Source: Climacium dendroides (taxonomy: Eukaryota > Streptophyta > Bryopsida > Hypnales > Climaciaceae). From it: a stretch of 64,000 nt of DNA. Shown one piece after another: positions 34,701 through 46,894 of the stretch. The first letter of the stretch is position 1. Each line of letters starts with the position of its first letter. The notes beneath the pieces were generated by a model. It was not told the origin of the DNA. It saw nothing but the letters and a program-made list of their open reading frames with translations, and did no database searches. The DNA is taken from assembly GCA_950106755.1 (NCBI GenBank), contig OX467092.1:1922001-1986000 (forward strand), in the 5' to 3' direction. The position numbers and the translations under genes are program-made.

Positions 34701-37700
34701 ATTCCTGCCCATCCCAGGATCTAATTCATTTATTGAGTTCTTTCTTGTCGCGTTTGTGGCTTTCCGGAGAATCTGGTTGCAATGTCTGGCTGCAAGTAAG
34801 CCTGAAGAGGCTTCACCAATCTGCAGGTGCTTATGTGGTTGCACGGACATCGAAGATCCAGGCAACTCTTTTGATTTGATTCCGAGGAGAATCGAATTCA
34901 TTTTGATGGGACAAAGGTAGAGGTTGCGAGATTGTTTTGAAATCTCTTTCTGTTTGAATATCGAATTAATGTTTTGGTTGTGAAGGTGCGGCTACATTGT
35001 ATTTGGTCTGTGAATTAATGAGCTTGATTAGAACTCTCTTTCAATTTCAATTTCAAATTTAATTTTGTAAGGGTTTTGTTCTCGCAGATTTTTTTGTGAA
35101 CACTGCTGATCGATCAAGGGTTGGCAAGCTCATAGACTGATCACAATGCCGGAAAGGAAGGGCTCGGAATCTCAAGCACTGAGTTTTAGACTAAATTTAT
35201 GTTCTAATAAGGTTGGGAACATATTCGCATGGTTTTGAGTGGTTTCTCTTATTAAATTGGAAATATTTAAAGTAAGTTTAGTCCCTATTTTTAGATAGGA
35301 TTCCAATGCACTTAAATTCTTGTTACCCGGATATTGTAATAATAAGTTATGAATTTTTAAAATGTGAGCAAAACCATGGGTGGGATTTGACTCCTCATTG
35401 TCATATTCACTAGATTCTAAGTATGCAATTCTCAGTAGCATTTTAGTCCACTTATGGCAAAAACTCTCTCTAGAAATGAGTCACTATTTCACTTGTGGTG
35501 CTCATCTGTGTATTATTTCCTATTTGCAATGTAGTGGATGATATGTGTTGATTTTGCACATGGTTGATTTCATTGATGGTCCAGGGGCTAAAAGCGTACT
35601 ATATGAAACCCGATTTGGTGGCAAATCCGTACCAGCGAAAAAGCCTCGTCTGTCTACAACTGATGACATGAACCGATTCCACACAGAATTGCAGATTCTT
35701 GGGTTCGTAATCCTTCATGTTTTGGGTTCCCTCAATCCTTGATTATGCTTTCTCAATTTGTTTTCTCCGACCTTTATTTTTAAGGTTGATCTCAGATTCT
35801 AGTAACGTTTCTTCTTACTGGAAGTGCAAAACGTTCTGATTGTGGGTTTTTTTTAATTCTGTAGCAAGTTGAATCATCCAAATCTTGCTACTTTGATTGG
35901 TGCACGTACTTATCCACCCGACTACTGCTTCCTGTATGAGCTCTATGAGCATGGGAACTTGGGTAATGCTCTTCACGTGTCTGATTGGCGACCCTCTTTG
36001 CAACAAATTATGACCATTGGAACACAATTGGATTAGTTTGCTATCCTGCTATTATGTTCGAGTTTTTTCATCGTGGAGAGCAGTTTTATATTGTTTCATT
36101 GCTTTGTGAATATTAGTGAATCTCAGTATGGCGTGCTGCAGCTAAGGCGCAGCAATACTTGCACAAGGAGGGCATTGTGCACCGAGATGTGAAGCCAGCT
36201 AACATTCTGGTTAGTGCTTCTCAATTTGAGCTTATTGTTTGTACTTGGAACTTCGTTTGGTGTGCTTGAGGTGAACTTTGATTTGGAAGCTAATAATCAA
36301 TTGAAGTTACTTGCAAGCCATTTTTCTATTGTTCGAAAATGTAAGGTATGATTTCTTCTTTCTGTTAGCACATTCTTTTACCTTCCTTGAAGCTTCCTCA
36401 ATGATAAATTTGAACTCTTTAGTTATGGAAGCGGCTAGAAGCTGTGAATTTGGGGTGCTATATTCTTGAAGAGGATTGGATTTTCATTTCTCTAAGTACG
36501 GACGTATTGGTATGCTTGTTGATGGAGAATACTTTGCATCTTGACAACAATTGGATTGTGCATTTAGCAGACTTTGGGCATCCCAATTGCAGGCCTTACA
36601 AAATGCAGCTTAGATAATTGGAAATCTTCAGGGAAGTCAACTGGTGGATTCCACAAGAACACGGTCGGTGCCCTCTTATATATGGCTCCCGAAATTCTAA
36701 GGAAAGATGTGCAATCAGAGAAGTCTGATGTTTATGGATACGGCATCACTCTCAAGTACGTAGCTCATAATGCCTCTTCCTTGACCACTTGTATCTTCCT
36801 TGCCTAAGTTTAAATCAAAAAGTCAATTTCAGAATGTAAAAGTCTTTCAAAGAATTGAGCATATTTCTATTGCTCAAAACTGTAGGGTATAATTTCTTCT
36901 TTCTATGGGGAATTTGTTACCTTCCTTGAAGCTTCCTAATTGATTCATTTCAACTCCTAAAGGTATGGAAGCAGTCAATCGAACACTTAAGGGGTTGATA
37001 GATGTTTCTGGATAAGGTTTTTAGCGCTCGTTGTCAATTTTGGTTGAATGGATTTTGTTCATAATCCCTTAATGATATCCAACTCTGGCTAGAAAGAACA
37101 GCACATTTTTACGCTGAACAGTAGTTAATTGTGCAATTTGCAGAGGATAAAACTTATTCGTGTGATGGACGTCATTGTGGTTTTATGCTATTGCAACACA
37201 TTAGTCAGGTAATGTTGTTGAGAATCTGCCAAATGTTTTTTTTCTTTTCTGATCGTGATACTTCTTGACTGGATTGTTGGCAGTGAACTTATTACAGGTG
37301 TTGTACCATACACTGACCGAAAGACTGCAGCTCAATTTAGCTCTCTCAAAGGAAGCATCGTCTTTGAACTCTCCAGATTTCCATTTCTTGGAAATATGAA
37401 GTGTAGGAAATGGCCAGTATAAACTACCAGCCCACTTCGAAAGAAATATTGAACTATGTGAGTGGTCCCTATGTGGGTTAGTCTTGGGATAATTTGCCCC
37501 TAAATGACGGAGATTTCATGGTTTTAAAATGACCGATTTTGATTGATCATATACTGAAAAGTTATGTTACAGATGGGGCCAAAATTTTAAGCATTAGAAT
37601 CAGTGAAGATCATTGCTCTTGTTCGTCGAAAGTACATAAAGTCGAACTCGAAGAATTCCCTATGTGACCTGCTCAATACTCTCCTATAACAGTATTTTCT

Positions 37701-39323
37701 TACGATTTGGGGTATTGTACCTGCCAGGCACACAAGGTTCTGGAGATGAATTACTCAGAGCAACAGCTCTCTTCGGCTGTAACTTCACAAGGCTTGAGAC
37801 CTGTAATTGCAGGTCCAGAATCTGGAATTCCAATTAAGTTGTCGACCTTGATTGAACAATGTTGGCACTGCGACCCTGCAAAGCGTCCGTCTTTTGACTA
37901 TGTAGTGGAGTCCTTGCATGAAATCACTGCCAAACTATTCTCTGGGCAAAAATTGGCAGACACATCAGTCGAGAATCCAAATGTTTCTATCTCATCAAAC
38001 ACTGATAAGAATGGGCTGGAAGCAGTTTTGAACTACACTTAGCGGAAGAGAACAGATGTGAACTGGGCCTCCCGGACTGTTGAAGGTTTGAGATCCACCG
38101 TTATGGAGCCTTCATCTCCAGGTTGGCTAAACCAAGCATCCGAGGACGCAAGCTACCTCCCGGTGCTATCAATGGGTTCATGTGCAACAAAAGGAGCAAG
38201 ACAAACAATGGAGGATACGTACTTCTTAAAATCTCAGCTGGGAGGAGCTGCCAATGTTTTACGCGTTTGGCGTCTTTTGATGGATATCGAGGTATGTTTT
38301 ATGAAATTCCTTTCCCGTAATTTTGGATAAATTTCTATCAGTGTGTTTAATTTGTGAAATCGGAAAGAAACGTTGATTTTGCTTATGACATGATATTTTA
38401 CGAATGGATCAGGGCCTGAGGCAGCAGAGTTTGCAGCTGTCGCAATTCCTGAGTTTTTGCTTTCAATGACTTCTACTTCTAGGGACATCATTTCTTCTAA
38501 TTAGCGTATTATTCACTATTTCGTAGTGGCCATTATGTGTTGGCCACTTGTTGCTAGAGAACTTTTCACTCAAAAGCTTCTTGACGGTGGTCTCAAGGTA
38601 CACTATTAACCGGAAGAAATCATTTACTCTTTAGCACACTATTCTGGTGTTACATGAAATGATGGATAACACTAAATAGAATAAACAGTACAGTGAAACA
38701 CAGTTGTGAAGATCCAACTCTAGATAATACAACTTCGTGTTTCATTTCACTCAGTTTGCCACTATTTGTAGGCTCGACTGGCCAATGCTATTTGTGGAGT
38801 CATCACTCTCCCTTTTTGGAAGTTGAATGTACTATTTGTTACTTGAAATTGACAGGGAAAAACAAACTCATTCTCTTGAAAACTCTGTTTCTTGTTGGTT
38901 GCAGTCCACAGGATGCTTTGACGAGTGCCTTCATTGAAACGGAAGTGCCTTTCCGCCGAGAGTTGGACAGCCAACGCCGATGGAGCAAAGGTGATGAACC
39001 AAGAAAATACATATTCAGTTCCAGTGATGAGGGTTTAACTCTAAACCTAGATTGGTCCCACTCTATTGACGTCCCTATCATATTGAGTACTATCGTGTAT
39101 GATGGACGTGCATATTCTGTTCTATTTCCTTTTAACAAATCACAAACGTCAAGGAAAATTCTGATCAACTTTGATAATATAAAATCTGAAAATTAAAAAA
39201 ATAGTCATTTGGTTTCATTCTTGACGAACTGAACGGGATGGGCCTTTATGACCAGGTGTTGGCAATCATATTTTTTGGTGGTTGACTTTCAGGAATGCTT
39301 TGGTGTTTAGTTCCCATTACATA

Positions 39324-39790
39324 AGGTAAAACAGCCCATTGCGGACAAATGACCCATTGCGGTCGCCTAGACAATGACCCATTGTCGGGGGTTTTGAGTA
39401 TGTGAGATGTGGGCCACAATGCATGTCTTACATGACAGCAATGGAGTGAACATTGACCTCATTAGGAACTTTTGATTTTTCAGTGTGAGGTTCATTGTAA
39501 AAATTGACTTTTTTGGCCTTCTGTAATAGAAAATATTTTGACTGCATTAGGTAGTGAGATGAGCATTCCAGATTCAGATTTTGATAGTTTTAAGGTAGTC
39601 TATAGACTCTTTTGGGCTGAACACTTCAGAAATTCCTAGTGAATTCATACTTTGTCAAAAAAATTTAATTTCAATTGCACTTGCTGTTTCTCACACTTGT
39701 ACTAATGTGGGGAAAAAATTGAAAATTTTCAACAACAACAAGATGATGTCAAACTCCTCATTCTGACCACAATGGGCTGCTGCTGCTATT
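39324..39790. mobile_element. TA-MITE family M1, copy 2, in the kinase-PP2C relic
   Basis: It begins AGGTAAAACAGCCCATTG after TA (39322-39323). The body closely matches copies 1 and 3. The right end matches as far as ctgaccacaatgggctg and then differs, running straight into the exon-like block that reads NCWTPQDHTASC. Either the end has mutated or a deletion removed the last bases together with upstream exon sequence. Confidence 0.8.
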
Positions 39791-40174
39791 GGTAATCAAA
39801 GAAACTGTTGGACCCCGCAGGATCATACAGCAAGCTGCAACAGTGAGCGGGAACGAGTAATAAAAGCTGGTGGGATCTGTCAGTTGGAGGGTCAACACCA
39901 GGTAAGTTGGTGCAGCTGTGCTTGAGGTACTCGCTACATTTCCTAACGTAGATCGGCAGCTGTATGCTTTAATATCCTTTTCTTTTAATCTACTAATGGT
40001 AAGCTTCAACTTATTGGCAGGTCACACGATCAGTAGGAGACGAGGATCTGGAACCGTTTGTCACAGTGGAGCCCGAAATAACTGTATGCAAGTTCTGCAC
40101 TGACGACGAATTTTTGGTACATTTTTCTCTTCCTTTCTGAGGTTGGCTTCTATATTTAGTCCTTGCTACAAGTA

Positions 40175-40639
40175 AGGTAAAATAGCCCATTGTGGTCAAA
40201 TGACCCATAGTGGACACCTAGGGAATGACCCCATCATGGGTTTTTTCAGTATGTGAAATTTTGACCACAATGCATGTCTTACATGCCAGTAATGGAGTGA
40301 TTAGTGACTACATTGGGAACTTCCAACTTTTCAGTGTGAATTCATTGTAAGAATTGACTTTTTACATCCTCAATGTTAGAAAATACAACGGCTGCTTTAG
40401 GTGAACAAAATGAGCATGATGGACTCAGATTTTGTTGGTTCTAAGGTAATCTACAGACTCTTGTGAGCCACGATGCATTGAACACTTCAAAAATTCACAG
40501 CAAATTCATACTTTGTCTAAAAGACATCATTTCAATTGCTCTTACTTGTATTAATGTGGAAAAAAAGTTAATGTTCAAAAATTTCAGCAATAACAACAGG
40601 TCAAACTCCTAATTCTGACCACAATGGGCTGTTTTACCT
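40175..40639. mobile_element. TA-MITE family M1, copy 3, complete
   Basis: Length is 465 bp. The left end AGGTAAAATAGCCCATTG and right end CAATGGGCTGTTTTACCT are inverted repeats, flanked by TA (40173-40174 and 40640-40641). No coding capacity. It is the most complete M1 copy and defines the family ends. Confidence 0.9.
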
Positions 40640-41420
40640 TATTCAGCTACAAGTGTCTGGTGGCAAGTAATCTTTTACTGTGGCTAGTCTACCTATTTAA
40701 TGGAACACCAAAACACGAGTTGACGAAACACCAAAATATCGTACCATAGAGTGAAATCAATGTATTTATGGTTAAATCTTGTTCCCTGGGATCAAGATCA
40801 AGAAGCTTTTGATGGAGTAGTCAACACGTGATTCAAAAGGAAATGGAGCTCATCAATAGTTGTTTTCATAGTGTATCAGAGGCTTATGAATTACTGTATC
40901 ATTCTCTGCATAGAATAATCGATGCTTTTCTGCGGTCACCAACACCTGAAGGTAAGTAACTGCACCCTGTTTCTAAAACCAATTTTCGCCAAAAACCTCT
41001 ATTTGTGTGAGACCGGCCTTGGGGTTGATTTGGGGCATACGTGACTTCACTTTATGAATTGATTCACAGTGTCTTGAAAATTCATGCAAAGTTACTGTAG
41101 AATCCAAAAGAATATTAGGCAATTTAATAAAAGGAACCATTTAATAATGAATGCTTATTTAGAAGGGTTTTGGCGCAGTTACCTCAAGTCTCTAAGCTTG
41201 TTTTTCCAACTTTTCCTTTGATAGTGAAATCTGACTCAGGTAATTGCAAGTGACGGTGCCGAATGACGACATTGTGACACTCATCAAAGACACGGTGAAA
41301 GAGCCGAGCATGGTTTCCAAGAGGCTGGCAAAGGAGGCTGTTGAACGGGGCAGTTCTGGTATCATCACGGTGATGGTGGTATCCTTCAAACCTGTTGCAA
41401 CTGTGGAGCGTGTGCACTAA

Positions 41421-42069
41421 GAAATCAATTTACAAAGGTGACAGACAGACAATAATTTGAATAGGGCTCTGTAGATTATGAGAAACAGAAGTGGGAAGCA
41501 CGCACTTGCACACTGTCTGGCACAACACAATTCGTTATGCCTTCTATAGATTGTTTAACATGACAATGTTTATTTTTCATATTGTGTATGATACAATTCT
41601 ATTTAGGTCTGATACACCATGATCAATCATCTGACTAGCATTGATGGATTGTCTAAAAGCTCCTTCTTTGTATTACTCGAGCATATTGCCAAACTACTTC
41701 TTTGTATTACTCGAGCATATTGCCAAATTACTTCTTTGTATTACTTGAGCATATTACCAATGAATAGCACATAATCAACAACAATGGAAAGTGAATTACA
41801 TGAGTAACAAGATTGATTACTTGATAACCTTTACCAACTGAGATGTGTGCTAAATTGTGCTAAATTTAAGTGCTGATGCAATCTACAATCAGTCTAGAGG
41901 AAGTTCAATTGGGAAGTTCCACCCCTGCCACACTTTAGTTGATGCCGACAACGTCATTGTGCAACTAGCACAGTCTGCCGTACTCTTTCAAGCTGCTAGA
42001 AAGGAATCATAAATCCTAATTGATTTCCGCATGAACAACTTCTTTACACATCAAAAAATGGACCTTACC
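41421..42069. other. Spacer with a 34-bp tandem repeat
   Basis: Three copies of a 34-bp unit (acttctttgtattactcgag, then catattgccaaa) lie at about 41662-41763. The remainder is between the kinase-PP2C relic and the F-box gene 3' end; no gene is seen. Confidence 0.7.
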
Positions 42070-43443
42070 TTACGGTTGAGCGTTCCATCGAATCTCACAA
42101 GTAAGATTCTTATCCAGACACCCATGTTCATCTCCTGGCAATTTTGGAAGAACACGCCAAGTTCTTGTGGACAAATCATAAAGCCATCCTTTGTCATTTT
42201 GCCAAGGCTTCAATTCATCCAAGGCCACAAACACCACCAAGAAGCCATTTGAAGAAAGCAATATCAATTTGTAACTATTGCTCTTCGGAGTGTTCTTAAA
42301 AGGGACACAATTGTGTACATCCACTTCCAACCACGTGGGCGGACGTTCAGGATGATACTCCACAACATATTCTTTGATACGATATGTTTCTCGAGGCCGA
42401 TTTCCAGGGGCATTGGTGTCCTTGAGCAGTACAAACAAACGATTCTTGAGGAATGTATGATATTGTACCTTCTCGTGGTTCCACGGGCTTCGTTCACTAC
42501 CATGTGGCTCAATCAGTCTTCCCATCGCAAAATCATATGCTGATTCATTCCCAAACATGACATTTCTTGCCTCACTTGGTTGGGACCACCGCCCTGTCTC
42601 ACGATGAAAGACTTGAATATCTTTCGTAGCTGTGCCTCCCCTATTCACCACAATGAGCACCTCGTAACGATTCGTTTCACGATCCACAATCATGTGATTC
42701 AAGTGGACATCTTCCACATCCAGGATAGGGGGCAGATCATTCTCATATCCTGTCAATGGATTCATTACCTTAAAGAAGAAGGAGCGAAATGATTCCTTTC
42801 TCTTCGGAACCCGATGTGCTTCCATATCAAAAAGCACCAACCCTCCATCTTCACAACTCAGAGTTCTCCATTGAGGCCGGAGATGCCTCACTGGACAATC
42901 CCTCTCTAGAACCACAGAGGAAACTTGAAAGGCATGCCACGCATTCAATTTGGTATCAAACACCCGCACCAGAAACATATTCCCTTCACGTTCCGTCACC
43001 TTACTAACGAGAGCAAACATCTTCGGATGAGCCTCATCACATGCCCTTAAAAAGTCAGAGTCTCCCCTTGCACCCAAGCTTTCCTTCCAATCTTTAGAGA
43101 GGCATTGCAAATCGAGGATCTTATTCACTGGAAGGCGAGCAAACGTGAGCTGCAACAATTCATGGGGTAGGGTACCCCAACGATCTGGCTTCATTACTTC
43201 TTCGTGTGCACAGCACACGTGTAGACATGCTTGCTCCTCTCCTCCAACATTCCTTTCGTCTTCCTCACTCCGTGTTTTGCTTCGTTTCCTGCTGTGGACA
43301 AACATGTCCTTCTGAACATGAAACTCTGCAGCTGCAAATTCAAGTAACTCTCGCCATTTGGTGGCAGACTCGCTTGCTGTCCGCTCATGCAACCTGCCTT
43401 GCAACATACGAGCTACCTCAAGGTAATTCGGCACGTCAGCCAT
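42070..43443 (-). CDS. F-box protein with kelch-like C-terminal region, single exon
   Basis: This is an uninterrupted 457-codon frame starting MADVPNYLEVARML. Residues about 89-130 form the F-box (WGTLPHELLQLTFARLPVNK, then LQCLSKDWKE), which would bind the SKP1 adaptor of an SCF ubiquitin ligase. The remaining 330 residues have scattered kelch-like phrases (ETGRWSQPSEA, LSTRTWRVLPKLP) as in plant F-box/kelch proteins; a complete propeller is not obvious. Residues about 50-75 are charged and probably disordered. The substrate is unknown. The absence of introns is common in large plant F-box families. The gene looks intact and is convergent with the decayed kinase-PP2C gene. Confidence 0.88.
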   Translation of the reverse strand: MADVPNYLEVARMLQGRLHERTASESATKWRELLEFAAAEFHVQKDMFVHSRKRSKTRSEEDERNVGGEEQACLHVCCAHEEVMKPDRWGTLPHELLQLTFARLPVNKILDLQCLSKDWKESLGARGDSDFLRACDEAHPKMFALVSKVTEREGNMFLVRVFDTKLNAWHAFQVSSVVLERDCPVRHLRPQWRTLSCEDGGLVLFDMEAHRVPKRKESFRSFFFKVMNPLTGYENDLPPILDVEDVHLNHMIVDRETNRYEVLIVVNRGGTATKDIQVFHRETGRWSQPSEARNVMFGNESAYDFAMGRLIEPHGSERSPWNHEKVQYHTFLKNRLFVLLKDTNAPGNRPRETYRIKEYVVEYHPERPPTWLEVDVHNCVPFKNTPKSNSYKLILLSSNGFLVVFVALDELKPWQNDKGWLYDLSTRTWRVLPKLPGDEHGCLDKNLTCEIRWNAQP

Positions 43444-43524
43444 CTCAAACCCTTCGTAAGGACTGCCATATCACGAACACATCATCAGTCATCCAAATTG
43501 GTCACTGCGCAGCTTAATTAAGGT

Positions 43525-43890
43525 AGAAAATACTAAACGATTAGTGGGGAACAGATCCCGTCTCCTATTGAATGACCACCGTTACCAACAGCAAACCCAT
43601 CTATTCAAACATTCGGTTGGACTAATTAGCAAGTGGTGTCAGCCCGACTTAGCTAAATGACAATAGCCACTCATCTTTCGATCGAAATGGAGTTGTTTAC
43701 AATCACTTACAATGGTCATACTGATTTACAGTCCAGAACTTTGGAATTGCATAAGAGATTCAGACATCATGATAAAAACTTGATCTCAACAGATTTGGCG
43801 CTTACATCCAAAGTAATCTCTGCACGGCTCTACAGCGATCTCCCACTAATCATACTCCTACATACGTTTAAATGCTTCTTCTCCCTTAAG
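43525..43890 (+). repeat. R1 dispersed repeat, full copy, at the F-box promoter
   Basis: It shares gttaccaacagcaa.c, ttagcaagtggtgtcagc, cttgatctcaacagatttgg, ctctacagcgatctccca and ctcctacatacg with the copies in the SNF2 introns. It starts about 80 bases upstream of the F-box start codon, so it probably overlaps that gene's promoter. Confidence 0.7.
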
Positions 43891-45658
43891 CCCCGAATAA
43901 GAAACCCTAAACCCTCAAGTCTCCCAGTGCAGAGCTCGATGGCGAGTAAGACATGGAGGATGCTGAGCAACTGCGATGCTGCAAAGATGGGCAGGCTTGA
44001 TAGAAGGGTACGGCCAACACCAAAGAATTTCCAGCCAAGGCTCTTCCTCTCACACCCTAACTCTGAACTGGCCGTCACACTAGAGACAACAATGAACATC
44101 GTACAAAGCCGACAGCATGGCATTACGAACAATTCCTTCAAAAACTGCACTGGACCACGAATCAAACAGCCCTAGTGTTTCTCAAACTTAAAAATTCAAA
44201 CCCTAAACCCATTGTAACCCATTGTACTCTACTCTGCGAACATCGCCATTTCCAAGACGCAGTACCAATACAAAAAGAGGTGAAGAATCATACCAGCACA
44301 CCAGTTCCCGAATAAGTAGAGCAGATCTCACATCCACAATCCACGAAATGCACAACCTCCACACAACCCCCAGTCCAGTCCAATGCGAGCTTTCTATAAA
44401 TGCATTCGATTCCCTGACTTTTCTCGAATTCTGCCCTCTTACAATTAATCCCCCTTCAAACTACAGATCGCTGACGCATTCGAAGAACGTCGGTGCTTCT
44501 CGTGCCAAGCGCAAGATCCACGAACGCTCCAAAGCATTGTCTGTAACTTAATCGAGAATATGGAGTAGAGGATCTGACCCTCGCATCCCGAGAGGACACA
44601 AGCACTGGTCCTTCACTCGGCCTGATTCCTCCCAGTGAAGCATTTCCGCCATCGCCTTCAACACGCCACTCCAGTCTCGATACCAGGGTTTCTTTTTGCA
44701 TTTATTTTAGGCAGTGCCTCGGGTGTACCACCCCCTTTTTTATGTTAGCGTGCGAACAAAACTTTGGACCCTATATATTTTTTGAATTTTAAATTAAATT
44801 AAATTTAAAAAATATGAATAAATTTTTTTATTTTGAAAGTTTATATTTTGGATTATTGATAGTTGAAGTTATAAATTTTTGAAGTAAAAAAGTATATTGG
44901 AAAACTGAAAAATAACTTTTACATCCCTATATTATATTAAAAAAAATTATATAAAAAATGAACAAAAAATTCCTAAAAATAACTCTCTATTGAAAGCTCA
45001 TTTTAAGTTGAATATTGATGCAATGGTCATCTAAATGTGTTCTTTAAAAATATTTGAGTTAAAAAAAACATGTCATTTTAGTGTACTTTTAACCTCTTCT
45101 AGAAATCATTCCATATTTTATTCGAGTTTGAAATTTTAGGAGTAAAATCCTATAGTCATTAGTAAACAATGCTCAAAATTTGAAGTTAAAATTATAGTTT
45201 ATTAGAAACCACTTGTTCACATGTGGTTTGTTGTAGTAGAACTAAGTGCACCTCCTGGGAGGCAATGCAAAAAGATGAAGCTATTTACATCCATAAAAAT
45301 GGATGAAATTTGCAATCTTTAGATGAAGTTTCATTTATTCATCTAAAACAATGTACATTTATCCAAAATAGAGCAATATCATTTCAAGATTAGGTAGCAA
45401 ATTAGCAATTTCATCCACTAAAAAACAAAAATATTTTCCTACAAATAAAAATCATCACTTTTCAAAAAATAAATTGCTAAAAAAAAACCTTTCTTAATAC
45501 CAAGCCTTGGCAATGCCACTCCAAGTTTGCAATACCCATGCAAGCACAAAAGGCTCCACACCAACACCACATCACATTAAAAGTTGTGCCATTCTTCCTA
45601 TCAATTTTACATACCAAGGGCCTTTGTAGCAAGCAATATTATATACACGCCAACTTGG
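43891..45658. other. Telo-box-bearing segment, then AT-rich DNA
   Basis: aaaccctaaaccctcaag (about 43903) and aaaccctaaaccca (about 44197) are telo-box-like motifs. Overlapping frames on both strands (43830-44165 minus, 43939-44175 plus, 44456-44701 minus) have coding-like composition but no recognisable family, so a broken gene is possible. From 44750 to 45560 the DNA is AT-rich with nothing recognised. Confidence 0.3.
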
Positions 45659-45930
45659 TCAACTTTGACTATAGCCTTAATAGAGGACGTGGAGGCTAAT
45701 GAGAGGTGTGAGAAGAAAAGGAAGAGCTTTAGCCAAGACTTTGAGGGGGGCACTATAAGAAAACTGTGTTTTTTCTGATGTTAGGCCAAAAACGTCAACT
45801 TTGACTATAGCCTTAATGGAGGACGTGGAGGCTAATGAGAGGTGTGAGAAGAAAAGGAAGAGCTTTAGCCAAGACTTTGAGGGGGGCACTATAAGAAAAC
45901 TGTATTTTTTCTGATGTTAGGCCAAAAACA
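45659..45930. repeat. 136-bp direct duplication across the CACTA left end
   Basis: Two copies, starting at 45659 and 45795, are about 98% identical. Each contains host-like flank (tcaactttgactatagcc, gaggggggc) followed by the element's terminal cactataagaaaactg. The junction lies inside the element, so flank plus terminus were copied together. Confidence 0.88.
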
Positions 45931-46894
45931 TTGTACGTTCAGGATAATACCATACGTCTCAGAAAACATTGGGATGTCACGTCGACGGACGCTAGAAAAG
46001 TGGAGATTTTGATTTGATGTTGTAGAAAGCATTGCTAAATTTCAATCACAACATATTGGTGCTATGAAAAACAATGATGCATTCTAAGACATTGTTGTGG
46101 ACATCAGATGTTTTAAAAAATGTCCAGAAAAACATGTGTAGCCACATCAACATCTTTGATCAAACTTAGCTCAGAAGTTGAGACAATTTTTTTTTGTGGT
46201 CAGTGATAAAGTGACTGCTCAAGGGAATAAAGAGGATAACGGACAGGTGGTGAGGCCAAAAAATTGAAGTGGCATCTGACATGACATGATGACATGGACA
46301 TGAAATGTTGATGTAGAAATTATGTGACATGGCCATGGAATGCTAACATGGCATGCCATGTCATCATATCCAGTCAGTCCATATTCCAACCTTGAATATT
46401 TTTGTGGACATCATACAAGACATCATGACGTTTCCAGGAACATCACTTCTGGCGTTAACATTTTTTACTTCCTGCAAATATAACTTCAGACCACATGCTA
46501 TTCACTGTGCTTTTCATGACGTTTGACTAGACATGTAGACGTTGCAAAAACAATTGTAGGCATCTTCTTTAAATCAATTTTATGAAAATTTATTTTCAAA
46601 ATGTTATAAGCTATATAGATTTAATTTATATAACAATTTTATATAAATTAGATTAATGGATTTTTTATGAAAAAAGGTTTACAGAATCATATCAATATTA
46701 TATTATATAATAATATTTATTTTAAATTTAAGATCTAAATTCTAAATTTTACTAGTTTAAAATAATAAATTTTGCATCAAATTTTAATAATTTTTATTGC
46801 TATTTCACCTTCTTAACTTATTATTTTCAAATCATTCATATCTAATGTGGGGTGATTTTTTAGTGTTTTTGGACTTTGAGATATTTGACATCTT

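Larger units (their letters stand above)
34767..41420 (+). pseudogene. Decayed protein kinase-PP2C fusion gene
   Basis: Exon-like blocks match, in order, a plant protein kinase joined to a PP2C phosphatase (At2g40860 type). Kinase blocks: GAKSVLYE/AKKP (35585), KLNHPNL (35865), HKEGIVHRDVKPANIL (36142), LADFG (about 36567), MAPEILRK (36680), ELITGVVPYTD (37290) and VLEMNYSEQQL (37740). PP2C blocks: RQTMEDT (38200), FDGYRG (38275), PEFLLSM (38446), SERERVIKAGG (39849), VTRSVGDEDL (40021) and VKEPSMVSKRLAKEA (41295), ending at 41420. Lesions: a one-base frameshift right after DFG, a TAG at 38040-38042, a frameshift before FDGYRG, loss of the GDCR region, deletion of LWD after ASDG, and DN in DNIT replaced by GI. 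Two M1 MITEs lie in the 3' part. A weak first exon (34767-34915, CRCLCGCTDIEDP) is uncertain. Confidence 0.85.

Noticed and set aside
18687..40639. M1/M2 MITEs as internal deletion products of the Tigger element at 50843
   Set aside because: Their ends (AGGTAAAAC) do not resemble the Tigger ends (ACTAATAATG); only the TA target is shared.
43903..44210. Interstitial telomere tract
   Set aside because: Only two CCCTAAA units at each site, which fits promoter telo-boxes better than a telomere remnant.
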